NCBI GenBank assembly: GCA_945861715.1
Contig: CAMAVK010000001.1
Span: forward strand, 310,001-374,000
Direction: 5' to 3'
Source: Candidatus Woesearchaeota archaeon
GTDB lineage: Archaea; Nanobdellota; Nanobdellia; Woesearchaeales; GW2011-AR9
DNA length: 64,000 nt
Part shown: in pieces, positions 25,210-34,639 of the stretch
How positions within the stretch are numbered: position 1 is the first letter of the stretch
Layout of the letters: each line of letters starts with the position of its first letter
Translations under genes and position numbers: made by a program
Notes under the pieces: generated by a model
The model's database searches: none
The model's input: only the letters and a program-made list of their open reading frames with translations
Told to the model about the DNA's origin: nothing

Positions 25210-25803
25210 ATGTCACAATTCCCACCAACTCTCAAAGACAAAACAATCATCGGCTCTGACGAATCTCTCAAAGGCGACACCTTTGGTGGCATTGTAGTGG
25301 CAGCTCTGAAAGCAACACCCAAAGAACGAGAACTCCTAATCCACCTCGGCGTAAAAGATAGTAAACTCCTAACCGACAAACAAATTTTCCCTTTAGCAAA
25401 AAAAATAAAAGAAACATTTCAACACGAAATCATCTCCCTTCTCCCAGAGCAATACAACGCAAAACCCGGCAACCTTACACTCCTACTCAACACTCTACAT
25501 ACTCAAGCAGCATCAAAAATCAAACCAGGTTTTCATATAGTCGACGAGTACCCAGGGTGCACGGTTGGTGACCATCACGAAACAAAAGCTGAATCAACAT
25601 ATCCCGAAGTAGCCGCAGCTTCAATACTCGCACGCGCAGCAGCCCTTGAACAACTCGCCTATCTCGCAACCATTGCAGGATTCCATGTACCAAAAGGTTC
25701 CACCCATGTTGCAGACGCCTTACAAACACTCAAGAATAAGAAGCTCCCCTTCAATCAGTTTGTTAAATTGGATTTCAAAAATGTAAGACCGTATCTACTC
25801 TAA
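25210..25803 (+). CDS. Ribonuclease HIII-like protein
   Basis: A second type 2 RNase H of 197 residues. The first motif is GSDESLKGDTFGGIVVAA, which matches the DE-x-x-x-GD pattern of RNase HIII rather than the DEAGRG of HII. Other conserved parts are KDSKLLTD, FHIVDEYPG (third acidic residue) and TKAESTYPEVAAASILARAA, where Glu replaces the last Asp, a hallmark of HIII. The N-terminal TBP-like substrate-binding domain of bacterial HIII is missing. It lies 0.7 kb after rnhB, so both enzyme types occur together. Function in RNA-DNA hybrid removal is by family. Confidence 0.78.
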   Translation: MSQFPPTLKDKTIIGSDESLKGDTFGGIVVAALKATPKERELLIHLGVKDSKLLTDKQIFPLAKKIKETFQHEIISLLPEQYNAKPGNLTLLLNTLHTQAASKIKPGFHIVDEYPGCTVGDHHETKAESTYPEVAAASILARAAALEQLAYLATIAGFHVPKGSTHVADALQTLKNKKLPFNQFVKLDFKNVRPYLL

Positions 25804-25845
25804 TTTCGGGTTGCCAAAAGAAATAAGCAAAAAAGAAAACAAAAT

Positions 25846-26133
25846 CTACCTAGAATTCTTCACAATATCAATTCCAGTAATCAGTGCCCAAATCCACATT
25901 CCAATGAGAATAGGAATTCCAATAATCACAAGACACAATGGAATACTAATTAATGTAATCACAAGTTGAATAACGCCGGTTTTCGTTCTGCCACCAATAA
26001 TCGTTCCAAGTCCTGGAAGAACAAGGATATTAAGAATCAGTGCAGCAATAGCAAGTCCTTGACTTACTTTCTTTTCCTTAGGACTACTCTCCTTCGGTTT
26101 CGACACACTCTTTTTAGTAGTTGCTTTAGCCAT
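25846..26133 (-). CDS. Small membrane protein, paralogue 1
   Basis: The ORF track extends to 26190, but the ATG at 26133 (MAKATTKKSVSKPK) sits about 26 nt from a TATATAAAT box on this strand, supporting a leaderless 95-residue protein. A lysine/serine-rich cytoplasmic tail is followed by two or three helices: LAIAALILNILVLPGLGTIIGG and IPLCLVIIGIPILIGMWIWAL. The ALILN-x-x-x-LPGLG-x-x-IGGR pattern is shared with the gene at 26313-26594 and resembles TM2-like small membrane proteins. Function unknown. Confidence 0.7.
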   Translation of the reverse strand: MAKATTKKSVSKPKESSPKEKKVSQGLAIAALILNILVLPGLGTIIGGRTKTGVIQLVITLISIPLCLVIIGIPILIGMWIWALITGIDIVKNSR

Positions 26134-26312
26134 TATATCACAGAACCTATTTTTGGGTATATAAATACTTCTTTTCTCTCTAAACCCCACAATAAAAACT
26201 CACCGCTCCGGCAAATAATCAGCTACCAATTGAAAAGAAAATACGTCTCCCCTTTATATCCGCCTAGACCTAAAAACGATGTCGAAACATGAAAATAAAA
26301 AAATACTTGTAT

Positions 26313-26594
26313 CTACTCTTCCGATTCTTGAATCAATCGAACGCCAGTAACAATGCTCCAAACCCACATGGAAAACATCAATACCAAACCAGCAATTAAA
26401 AACGGAATCCCAATTAGAAAGATGGAGAAAATTGCTCCACCTACAACAAGACCCAGTCCAAGAAGTGAAAATACCATTTGTAAAATTCCCGCAAGAACTC
26501 GCCCACCAATCAAACTTCCAAGACCAGGAAGAATAATAACATTGAGTATAAGTGCCACAATTGCAAGTGCTTGACTATTTTTTTTCTTTGCCAT
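26313..26594 (-). CDS. Small membrane protein, paralogue 2
   Basis: I start at MAKKKNSQALAIVALILN (ATG 26594), because AGAGGT lies 10 nt upstream; the longer ORF of the track adds an unlikely leader. The 93-residue product shares ALILN-x-x-x-LPGLGSLIGGR with the preceding gene and ends IWSIVTGVRLIQESEE-like, with three hydrophobic segments and a charged C-terminal tail. The two genes are tandem paralogues, each apparently with its own promoter. No known function. Confidence 0.72.
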   Translation of the reverse strand: MAKKKNSQALAIVALILNVIILPGLGSLIGGRVLAGILQMVFSLLGLGLVVGGAIFSIFLIGIPFLIAGLVLMFSMWVWSIVTGVRLIQESEE

Positions 26595-26744
26595 ACATAT
26601 CAATACCTCTAGAACTCCCATACTTTTTATATCCTTCCTCATAAATATTTAAATCCCTATAACCAAAGCAATATAAACCATAACAACCCTCTCCACAAAA
26701 TATAATCTCAATAACATAATTTTATCAAATAAAGAGGTGTCCCC

Positions 26745-27761
26745 ATGACAATTAATATAGCTATCAATGGTTTCGGAAGAATCGGTCGCATGATCGCACG
26801 AGCAGCGTACGAAGACAAAAATATCAACATTGTTGCAATAAACGATCTAACAGACACCAAAACATTAGCACATCTTCTCAAACACGACACAGTACATGGC
26901 ACATTCAACCAACAAATCACATCAGATGAGCACCATCTCATCATCAACAAAAAGAAAATTCCTGTATTCACCGAAAAAGACCCAAGTAAATTGCCCTGGA
27001 AAAAACTAGGGGTCCACGTCGCAGTCGAATGCACGGGCAGATTCACCTCCCCAGACGGAGCAGCACAGCACCTCAAAGCCGGAGCAAAAAAAGTTCTTCT
27101 CTCCGCCCCTTGCAAATGCGACGGCCCACTTCCAAAAAACGTAATCAGTATCGTCTACGGTGTCAATCATCAAAAATTCAGCAAGAACACCCATACAATC
27201 ATCTCGAACGCCTCATGTACAACAAACTGCGTAACACCCATACTTGATGTCATCGAAAAACATATCGGAATCAAACGATGCGTCTTCACTACAATCCACG
27301 CCTACACCGCAGATCAAAATCTAGTTGATGGCCCACATAAAGACCTCAGACGATCCCGAGCCGCTGCGCAAAATATTGTCCCAACCACAAGTGGCGCAGA
27401 CATTGCCGTAGTGCAAGCAATTCCCGCGTTAGCAGGCAAACTCAAAGGCTCAGCATTTCGTGTTCCCGTACCAGACGGCTCCGTCACCGATTTTACCATT
27501 GAAACCAATAAAGATACAACCGTTGAGCAAGTAAACACCCTCATCAAAAAAGCCTCCACCTCAACTCACAAAGGAATCATTGAATATAGCGAAGAGGAAC
27601 TAGTATCGAGCGACATCATCCATAACCCGCACTCCACCATCTACGACTCAAAATTAACGCAAGTAGTTGACAAAAGAATGATCAAAATTATCAGCTGGTA
27701 TGATAACGAATGGGGTTACAGCTGCCGCATGGTCGACATGATAAAACTAATCGGAAAATAA
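26745..27761 (+). CDS. gap: Glyceraldehyde-3-phosphate dehydrogenase, bacterial/eukaryal type I
   Basis: The 338-residue enzyme has INGFGRIGRM at the N terminus, catalytic SCTTNC, HAYTADQNLVDGPHKDLRRSRAA, and the ending WYDNEWGYSCRMVDMI of class I GAPDH. It oxidises glyceraldehyde 3-phosphate to 1,3-bisphosphoglycerate. NDLTD after strand 2 favours NAD. Archaea usually carry a divergent class II enzyme with a different active-site context, so this looks horizontally acquired. Shine-Dalgarno AAAGAGGTG lies 9 nt upstream. DAHP synthase follows 47 nt later. Confidence 0.94.
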   Translation: MTINIAINGFGRIGRMIARAAYEDKNINIVAINDLTDTKTLAHLLKHDTVHGTFNQQITSDEHHLIINKKKIPVFTEKDPSKLPWKKLGVHVAVECTGRFTSPDGAAQHLKAGAKKVLLSAPCKCDGPLPKNVISIVYGVNHQKFSKNTHTIISNASCTTNCVTPILDVIEKHIGIKRCVFTTIHAYTADQNLVDGPHKDLRRSRAAAQNIVPTTSGADIAVVQAIPALAGKLKGSAFRVPVPDGSVTDFTIETNKDTTVEQVNTLIKKASTSTHKGIIEYSEEELVSSDIIHNPHSTIYDSKLTQVVDKRMIKIISWYDNEWGYSCRMVDMIKLIGK

Positions 27762-27808
27762 ACCATTCCTCATTAAACCTCCGAAAAAGGAAATGCGAGC
27801 AATAAATC

Positions 27809-28591
27809 ATGGTATCCCAAACAAAAGGAAAAGCTATAGCGCTCATCTTCATCGCGGGACCTTGTTCCATCGAATCAGAAAAACAGTTTCTCACTATCGC
27901 AAAAGCGGTTAAGGCTGCAGGTGCAACTCACCTTCGAGGCGGGGCATTCAAACCAAGAACAAATCCAGAATCCTTCCAAGGACATGGTCACGATATTCTT
28001 CATGTATTAAAAAAAGCAAAGAAGCTAACCAAACTCCCAATAGTAAGTGAAATCTTAGACACCGAAGATATCAATAGCGCAGCACCACACATTGACATCA
28101 TCCAAATCGGAACACGCAACATGCATAATACCACGTTGCTTAAAAAAATTGCACAAAGACAATCTCTAAAACCAATACTCCTCAAACGCGGATTTGCTGC
28201 AACAAAAAAAGAACTTCTTGGAGCAATAGCATACCTAAAACAGCATGGCCATAAAGCGCAAATTTACATTTGTGAGCGGGGTATTAGAACATTCGCAGAT
28301 GGTGAATATAGCAGATATACACTCGATGTAAACCTTATTGCTGACCTCAAAACCGATCCGACATTTCCCTATCCTATCTTAGTTGACCCATCACATCCGG
28401 CGGGACGTTCTGATTTAGTGGAATCCCTCAGTTACGCTGGAATCGCTGCAGGGGCGGATGGATTAATCATTGAAGTAAGCATGTCTCCATTCATTGAGCA
28501 TGCATTATCTGATAAAGAACAACAAATTACCCCGAACGTTCTAAAACGAATAATCAACAATTGTCAGAAAATCAAAAAGATCACATCATAA
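27809..28591 (+). CDS. aroF: 3-deoxy-7-phosphoheptulonate (DAHP) synthase, type I beta
   Basis: The 260-residue enzyme catalyses the first step of the shikimate pathway from PEP and erythrose 4-phosphate. Signatures are [65 protein letters not shown], and [13 protein letters not shown], with IIEVS metal and phosphate ligands near the end. It lacks the N-terminal ACT-like regulatory extension of some members. The start at 27809 retains about 10 residues ahead of the core. It is probably co-expressed with gap. KDO8P synthase is a relative but the residues seen fit AroA type I beta better. Confidence 0.9.
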   Translation: MVSQTKGKAIALIFIAGPCSIESEKQFLTIAKAVKAAGATHLRGGAFKPRTNPESFQGHGHDILHVLKKAKKLTKLPIVSEILDTEDINSAAPHIDIIQIGTRNMHNTTLLKKIAQRQSLKPILLKRGFAATKKELLGAIAYLKQHGHKAQIYICERGIRTFADGEYSRYTLDVNLIADLKTDPTFPYPILVDPSHPAGRSDLVESLSYAGIAAGADGLIIEVSMSPFIEHALSDKEQQITPNVLKRIINNCQKIKKITS

Positions 28592-28609
28592 TACAAAATA
28601 TTCAAGTAC

Positions 28610-30502
28610 TCACTCAAAATAAATTTTAAGCAATCCCCGAACTTTCCGAACGCGAGCAATCATTTCAACAATCGCATCTAAATCTCGTGGAACAACTAAG
28701 AACGCACACTCAATCTTACCAACATCAGACATCTTTGCTTTCGCTTCCTTCACTTCAAACCCTGCTTGAGCTATTGTATGTAAAAAATCTGCGAGTACCC
28801 CACTTCTTTCTGTTGCCTCAATATAAAACCTAATTTTATTCGAATACGTTTGTTTCCATGCAACCGACACTACCTTATCTTCATCATTATTTTTCAACAA
28901 CAATCTGCAGTCATCGCGATGCACAGACACAACACGATGCTTTGTAATAAGACCCACAATCGCAAAAGTAGGAATCGGCATACAGCATCGTGCTAAATGG
29001 CAAACCGCCGATCCAAATTCTTCACATTCAACAAGACCATCTTGCTCCTCAACAACCGCCGCCGTCATTTTCCTATAGTGCAACACAGGAACCTTCTCGG
29101 TCACTCGCAGCGATTTACGAATCTTCTGTCGCGTACGACCTGACATCACAATTTTGAGCCATGCACTCCGCGGTCGTTGACTCTTATTTGTCAATACTTC
29201 GATAACATCTCCTTGCTTAAGCTCCTCCTTAAGAGGTACAAATTTACCATTAATCCGAGCACCAATACAATGATCTCCAACCGACTGATGGACCAAGTAT
29301 GCAAAATCAAGGACTCGAGCACCTTTAGGTAATTCTTTCACATCACCTTTTGGTGTATAGCAATAAATCGTATCTCCAAACAAATCAACTTTAACGGATT
29401 CAAGAAAATCTTTATCCTCGCCCGACTTCTGTAAATCCATCACACCACGAAGCCAGGCCACCTTTTTCTCAAACATCTCATCGCTTCGAACTTTTTTATA
29501 TCGCCAGTGCGCAGCAAACCCCTCCTCTGCGAGCTCATCCATCTCAAGAGTACGAATTTGAACTTCAAGCACTTTTCCCGATGGGAGTTTAACCCCTGTG
29601 TGAATAGAACGATATCCATTTGGTTTTGGATTTGTGATATAATCCTTTAATCTACCATCAAGCGATTCCAATTTCTCATGAATAATACCAAGTAACGCGT
29701 AACAATCTTTTTCTGAACCAACAAGCACCCGCACTCCAAGCAAGTCATATTGATCATGCAAACTCACACCGCGGTCCACTATTTTTTTATAGATACTATA
29801 GATATGTTTTGGTCGTCCTTTAATCTTAACAATATCAACATGTCCCGTAGCTACAGATTTGATGAGTGTTACTGCCTCTACAATACTCTTCTCACGTTGT
29901 TCACGTGAATCCTCAATAAAATTCGCAATCTCACGATATTTTCGAGGATTCAACACCTGTAAAGACAAATCCTCCAGTTGCACCTTCATCTTCTCAACAC
30001 CAAGACGATTAGCGAGCGGTGCATAGACCTCAAGAACCTCTGTTGCGATACGTTTCTTTTCCGTTTCATCAAGAACAGAAATAGTATGTAAATTATCAAT
30101 TTTCGAAGCTAGTTTAATCAGGATAACTCTTACATCTTTAAGCGCAGTCAACACAATTTTACGTAATCCCTCAGCTCCAAGCTTATTATTCTTCAACTTA
30201 AGCGCCTTCAACTCTTCAACTCCCTTAATGAGCGCAAGAACCTCCGAGCCAAATTTTTCAAGGATCTCCTTCTCCGAGCTCACCTTCAAAATCCCTTGAA
30301 GAACCCCTGCAATCACCACTTCAGGTTCACTCTTATTATCAATGAGAATAATCCCAATACGAGAGTTATGATCAAAATACGAATCTCCCGATTTACGAAG
30401 AACAGAAGCCAGTTTCGAGCCAGCAAACTCTTGCCCAAGTTCTATAGCTAACACATCAGTTTCAATGTATCCCTTCTCTCGCGCAAGAGCTCCTAGTTTC
30501 AT
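28610..30502 (-). CDS. relA: RelA/SpoT-family (p)ppGpp synthetase with degenerate hydrolase domain
   Basis: ATG 30502 (MKLGALAREKGYIE) lies about 30 nt from a TTTATTA box, so I use it rather than the GTG at 30523. The 630-residue protein has the full bacterial layout: HD-like region (about 10-150), synthetase (about 200-320), TGS (about 370-430) and ACT at the C terminus. The HD metal motif LLHD is replaced by AGVLQGI and the second metal residue region reads LASKIDN, so hydrolysis should be lost. The synthetase keeps GRPKHIYSIYKK, YDLLGVRVLV, RLKDYI (RXKD type) and PNGYRSIHT. Most archaea lack such enzymes. Its stop lies close to the convergent aroF gene. Confidence 0.9.
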   Translation of the reverse strand: MKLGALAREKGYIETDVLAIELGQEFAGSKLASVLRKSGDSYFDHNSRIGIILIDNKSEPEVVIAGVLQGILKVSSEKEILEKFGSEVLALIKGVEELKALKLKNNKLGAEGLRKIVLTALKDVRVILIKLASKIDNLHTISVLDETEKKRIATEVLEVYAPLANRLGVEKMKVQLEDLSLQVLNPRKYREIANFIEDSREQREKSIVEAVTLIKSVATGHVDIVKIKGRPKHIYSIYKKIVDRGVSLHDQYDLLGVRVLVGSEKDCYALLGIIHEKLESLDGRLKDYITNPKPNGYRSIHTGVKLPSGKVLEVQIRTLEMDELAEEGFAAHWRYKKVRSDEMFEKKVAWLRGVMDLQKSGEDKDFLESVKVDLFGDTIYCYTPKGDVKELPKGARVLDFAYLVHQSVGDHCIGARINGKFVPLKEELKQGDVIEVLTNKSQRPRSAWLKIVMSGRTRQKIRKSLRVTEKVPVLHYRKMTAAVVEEQDGLVECEEFGSAVCHLARCCMPIPTFAIVGLITKHRVVSVHRDDCRLLLKNNDEDKVVSVAWKQTYSNKIRFYIEATERSGVLADFLHTIAQAGFEVKEAKAKMSDVGKIECAFLVVPRDLDAIVEMIARVRKVRGLLKIYFE

Positions 30503-30593
30503 AAGAAAAGAAATACAACTCACCTTAATAAAAATATCTCCCTAATTGTCGCAAACAAACTAAACCCTTAAACTCTTCCAGAATAATCACCAT

Positions 30594-31664
30594 TTATTTC
30601 CCTTTCCCAAGTACCTTCATACTTCCAAGCATCTTCATATCCAGACAAACCCGAAATGTTCCCGGAGCAAATTGTCCGCATTTCACCGTACGAACAATAC
30701 GAACCGTATAACCAAGTGAAATGCACAACTCGCGAATTTTCTTACGATAAGCAGCAAACTCTTTCTCCTCAAGAAACGCATACAAATGAATCATTCCCCC
30801 CACCACAACTTTAGGAAGTGCAACATGAAGAAATTCTTCGCCTGTCTTTGGAAGCGGCATAATGATGCGATCAAACTTATTTTTCAATTTTGGAGTCGCA
30901 ATTCTAGCATCACCACACATAAACGTAATCCTATCCATAAACCGATTCATTTCTACATTTTCCTGTGCATATTTACACGCAATAGGATTCAGCTCCAGCG
31001 CCCAAATGTGCGTTGCTTTAGAATGCTTTGCTATAACCAGTGGAAACGGAGCAGCCCCAGCAAACAACACTAACACCTTTTCACCGGCGCGAACTAATCC
31101 AGCGACTCGCAATCGCTCATGACCCGTTCGCGCAGAAAAATAAACTTGTTCAATATCTAATTTAATGCGAATACCCGACTCCAAATGGATTGTCTCCCGC
31201 GTATCACGCCCAGCCAGCACACGGACTTTACGAGTACGAAACTCGCCAGTATGAATATCCTCTTTCATCACAATAGTCGTTACTTGTGTATTGGTTTGTA
31301 GATATGCCTCAGCAATTGTATTGGCTTTACCAACTAACGCAATTGGAATTTCAAGAACCATAATGGTTCCAATAATCTCTTGTGTCTTAGGAATGAGAGC
31401 AAGTTCAGCTGCCGACAACTTCGACCTCAACACATCCTCTGGCATAAGGTCTTTCTTCTTCAACGGGAATGCAAATTTCGTATCCAGTACTGTTGCATTT
31501 GGTATTTTGATATTTTTCCCTTTCTGTAGCGAATCAGAAATAATCGGAAAATAAATAAAATTCATCTCTTTCACTGTAACATAATCTAAATGAACTAACC
31601 TATGCTTCACGAGATATTCTTTCACCTTCTGAGCAAAAGGAAGAGTCGTTTGAACCGCTAACAT
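30594..31664 (-). CDS. trm5: tRNA (guanine37-N1)-methyltransferase Trm5
   Basis: The 356-residue enzyme adds the m1G37 methyl group. It has an N-terminal D1-like region, middle domain TQEIIGTIMVLEIPIALV, the AGRDTRETIHLESGIRIKLDIEQVYFSARTGHER stretch typical of Trm5, SAM loop VLVLFAGAAPFPLVIAK, and MPLPKTGEEFL in the N/M-x-P-x catalytic position. A TTTATATC box lies about 28 nt upstream, so it is probably leaderless. Both intron-containing tRNAs here have G at position 37, the base this enzyme modifies. It diverges from the ORF at 31811. Confidence 0.93.
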   Translation of the reverse strand: MLAVQTTLPFAQKVKEYLVKHRLVHLDYVTVKEMNFIYFPIISDSLQKGKNIKIPNATVLDTKFAFPLKKKDLMPEDVLRSKLSAAELALIPKTQEIIGTIMVLEIPIALVGKANTIAEAYLQTNTQVTTIVMKEDIHTGEFRTRKVRVLAGRDTRETIHLESGIRIKLDIEQVYFSARTGHERLRVAGLVRAGEKVLVLFAGAAPFPLVIAKHSKATHIWALELNPIACKYAQENVEMNRFMDRITFMCGDARIATPKLKNKFDRIIMPLPKTGEEFLHVALPKVVVGGMIHLYAFLEEKEFAAYRKKIRELCISLGYTVRIVRTVKCGQFAPGTFRVCLDMKMLGSMKVLGKGK

Positions 31665-31810
31665 AAAAATAACTCATCAAGCAAGTGATATAAACTTTAC
31701 GCCAAATTTACCTTGAACTCCTTAAATAATGTATACCATGTAGTTTCAGGATAAGACACAATCATTTTATACCCAACAGTTTATAAAAAGGAAATTATCT
31801 AAATCACTAC

Positions 31811-32233
31811 ATGAATCTCCTTAATACCATAAAATCAACTCTCACCATGGGTTCACATCAACCAATTCCACCCCATGTTGATTCGCAACTCTACACACCT
31901 CTTGTTCGAATCTCCTTACAAGAGTTAATCAATACCCATCATTATCAATTATCTAATAAGGATTTATTGGGAAAAATGACCTCTAAGGGTTATGCCTTTA
32001 TTGGAACCGAAGTATGTCAACAGGACCTCGACCTTCAAAATTATGTCATAGAATGTACAAAAAAGTTTGGTTCCCTAACACATACTTCACCAATTCATAT
32101 TGTCTACGGCCCTACTGTTTTTGATTTCCCACCAGAAAATCACAACTTCATCCTCTCAAAAGCGATCTTTACAAGCCGGTTTCCTCCGGTCGGGTTATAT
32201 CACACCTTTGTTCGCTATGCGCTACCAAAATAA
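31811..32233 (+). CDS. Hypothetical protein, 140 aa
   Basis: Unrecognised soluble protein beginning MNLLNTIKSTLTMGSHQPIP. A TTTATAAAAAG box about 30 nt before the ATG supports a leaderless message. The sequence has a single possible domain with YAFIGTEVCQQDLDLQNYVIE and VYGPTVFDFPPENHNF, with no membrane segment or catalytic motif. It lies between trm5 and fen but has its own promoter. Confidence 0.5.
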   Translation: MNLLNTIKSTLTMGSHQPIPPHVDSQLYTPLVRISLQELINTHHYQLSNKDLLGKMTSKGYAFIGTEVCQQDLDLQNYVIECTKKFGSLTHTSPIHIVYGPTVFDFPPENHNFILSKAIFTSRFPPVGLYHTFVRYALPK

Positions 32234-32305
32234 CAGGTCACAAAAACACATAGTATCTAGCACACAACCACATTCTTTTTAACATCCACCTCCTCTCAAA
32301 CCAAA

Positions 32306-33343
32306 ATGGGACTAGCAATACGTGACTTAGTATCAAAACAAGAAATTGCTATCTCTGATCTCTCAGGGAAAATTCTCGCAGTCGATTCCATGAACCTCTT
32401 ATACCAATTTTTAACCACCATTCGTGGCCCAACAGGTGGACCATTAACCAACGACAAAGGACAAGTCACAAGTCACCTCATCGGCTTATTCAATCGAACA
32501 ACGAGTTTAATGGAAGAAGGAGTCAAACTCGTCTTTGTCTTCGATGGAAAAGCTCCTGCGATCAAGCAAAAAACATGGGACAAACGAGCCCAAGCCAAAT
32601 CAATTGCCGCAAATAAACTTGCTGTTGCCGAACAAGACGAAAATACAGACGATATCAAACGCTATTCCGCTCAAACCGCCGTTCTCACCAAAGACATGGT
32701 TGAAGATGCAAAGAATCTCATCAGGGCTTTAGGCTGTCCAATTGTTGAGGCACCAAGTGAAGGAGAAGCGCAAGCATCTCATCTCGTAACCATCGGCAAA
32801 GCCTACGCATGCGTCTCACAAGATTACGACACCCTTCTCTTCGGCGCTCCACGAGTAATTCGTAACCTCTCAATAGATGGGAAGCGCAAAAAACCAGGCA
32901 CATTAGCCTACGAAATTGTAAAACCAGAAATGGTGGAGTTAGAAAAAGTTCTCACCGAACTAAAACTCACTCAAGAACAACTTCGCGTGTTAGCCATCCT
33001 TATTGGAACGGATTATAATCCAGGTGGAATCAAAGGAATCGGACCAAAAAAAGCCCTCAAACTTTTACACGAACATGCAACCGACTATCCTGCCATCTTC
33101 GACCAAGTAGGTTGGGCAAACACCTATCCCGATTTACCTTGGACGGAATTACTTGATGTCATCAAAAACATCCCAACCACAGATTCACCCGAATTTATGT
33201 GGAATCCTATTGTGGAAGAAGAACTTGTAACACTTCTTGTCAATCAGTACGGTTTTTCCGCTGACCGTGTCAAATCAAAATTATCAAAATTAACCCAAGT
33301 ACGCAAAACCAAAAATCAAATCGGCTTAGACAAATTCTTCTAA
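32306..33343 (+). CDS. fen: Flap endonuclease FEN1
   Basis: A 345-residue structure-specific 5' nuclease of Okazaki fragment maturation. Motifs are MGLAIRDLV, AVDSMNLLYQFL, VFVFDGKAP, APSEGEAQASHL, SQDYDTLLFG and IGTDYNPGGIKGIGPKKA (H3TH). All seven catalytic acidic residues appear retained. The C terminus QIGLDKFF is a PCNA-interacting PIP box (Q-x-x-L-x-x-F-F). The PolB protein in this window ends with a nearly identical motif. The start MGLAI is the family's universal N terminus. Confidence 0.97.
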   Translation: MGLAIRDLVSKQEIAISDLSGKILAVDSMNLLYQFLTTIRGPTGGPLTNDKGQVTSHLIGLFNRTTSLMEEGVKLVFVFDGKAPAIKQKTWDKRAQAKSIAANKLAVAEQDENTDDIKRYSAQTAVLTKDMVEDAKNLIRALGCPIVEAPSEGEAQASHLVTIGKAYACVSQDYDTLLFGAPRVIRNLSIDGKRKKPGTLAYEIVKPEMVELEKVLTELKLTQEQLRVLAILIGTDYNPGGIKGIGPKKALKLLHEHATDYPAIFDQVGWANTYPDLPWTELLDVIKNIPTTDSPEFMWNPIVEEELVTLLVNQYGFSADRVKSKLSKLTQVRKTKNQIGLDKFF

Positions 33344-33514
33344 ACTACTCCACAACATTTAACCAAATACCTGCCATCCACCATTCATTGAATTTCTTCT
33401 AACCCCTCGAACCTAACCATCCCATTGTATAAATCTTTATAAGACAAATTCAAGCTGTTACACTCAACATAATACAATATAACATAACACAATACAATTC
33501 TATGGTGATATCCA

Positions 33515-34516
33515 ATGGAGCAAAAACAATTAGACGAACTTGACGAAACACCTCTTGAAGAGTATATTGAAGAGGAAGATGAAGTTGAAAACTACAAAGC
33601 ACAAAAAAAAGCGATAAAAAAGCCCAAAAAAAATCCCTGGAAAGAAGAATCACCTGAGCAAGTTGAATCACAAGAGTCAGATGATGAACTAATCGATTCC
33701 ACCTCGGCAGCATCAAAAACTACAGTATCAAACATAACAGCATCAAAAGTAACAGTATCGAAAACATTTTCCGAAGTGGAAAAAGTTCCTATCAATCCAT
33801 GGGCTAACCACGAAGAAAAATCATCCACCTCCAAAATGTGGATAATCCTCAGCGTCATTCTCGCAATACTATTACTCATTGCAATTTTCACTGGTGGTTT
33901 TGGCATGCTTGCTAAAAAAAATAGCATCAGCCAAGCAGAAGCCGAGCAAAGAGTTCTTGGATACGTGAACACTGAGCTATTAATGGGCGAAACTAAAGCA
34001 ACCATCGTATCCTCGGCTGACGCTGGGGATCAATATATGATAACATTAGCCGTTGGGTCCGAGACAGTTGATACATATATCACAAAAGACGGTCAAATGT
34101 TCTTCCCACAAGGCTTCGCAATATCAACCGCTGGACCATTGAGTCCTACTTCACCAACCACTCAAAACCAACCAACTGAGCCATCATCTCCCACCTCAAA
34201 CAATCCTGTTGCAACTCAACCAGCAGATCCAAGTACACCTGCAAAACCAGCACGTACAATCGAAATCAATCTTGCGGCAAAAAAGTGGGTATTCACCCCC
34301 ACTCAAATGAACGCGCGTTCAGGCGACCACATCAAATTAACTATTAACCCAACAGCGCTTGATTTCACCTTTACCATACCTGAGTTAAACATTGAAAGAG
34401 AAATCACCAAAGCAAGTGTAATCGAATTTGACGTACCAACCTCAGGCAACTATACCTTTAACTGCGCAAGTTGCGAAGAATATCGTGGCATGACGGGTAA
34501 AATAATTGTAGAATAA
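33515..34516 (+). CDS. Membrane-anchored cupredoxin-like protein
   Basis: The 333-residue protein has a long acidic and lysine-rich cytoplasmic tail (about 1-107), one helix (IILSVILAILLLIAIFTGGF, about 110-130), a PepSY-like or small beta region, a Pro/Ser/Thr-rich linker (PLSPTSPTTQNQPTEPSSPT) and a C-terminal cupredoxin fold (about 245-333): WVFTPTQMNARSGDHIKLTI then NYTFNCASCEEYRGMTGKIIVE. Normal copper sites need His, Cys and Met; here CASC with a Met is present but the His positions are not, so an unusual metal site or no metal is possible. GGTGAT upstream supports the start. Confidence 0.72.
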   Translation: MEQKQLDELDETPLEEYIEEEDEVENYKAQKKAIKKPKKNPWKEESPEQVESQESDDELIDSTSAASKTTVSNITASKVTVSKTFSEVEKVPINPWANHEEKSSTSKMWIILSVILAILLLIAIFTGGFGMLAKKNSISQAEAEQRVLGYVNTELLMGETKATIVSSADAGDQYMITLAVGSETVDTYITKDGQMFFPQGFAISTAGPLSPTSPTTQNQPTEPSSPTSNNPVATQPADPSTPAKPARTIEINLAAKKWVFTPTQMNARSGDHIKLTINPTALDFTFTIPELNIEREITKASVIEFDVPTSGNYTFNCASCEEYRGMTGKIIVE

Positions 34517-34530
34517 AGATAACATATCAC

Positions 34531-34545
34531 TTTTTTTTAACTTTT
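34531..34545 (+). terminator. T-rich terminator after cupredoxin-like gene
   Basis: TTTTTTTTAACTTTTT about 15 nt after the stop codon is a typical archaeal T-tract terminator. Confidence 0.5.
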
Positions 34546-34639
34546 TAAAAACCGACAATCTCCCTACTTTTAGTTAAATATTCTAAACGCATCCTCCAGC
34601 GTCGAATAATTTTTAAAGAAACCCCGTCTCCAACCAAAT

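Noticed and set aside
33470-33500. A/C-rich direct repeats (AATACAATATAACATAACAC) before 33515
   Set aside because: Simple low-complexity sequence; no spacing regular enough for CRISPR or iteron repeats.
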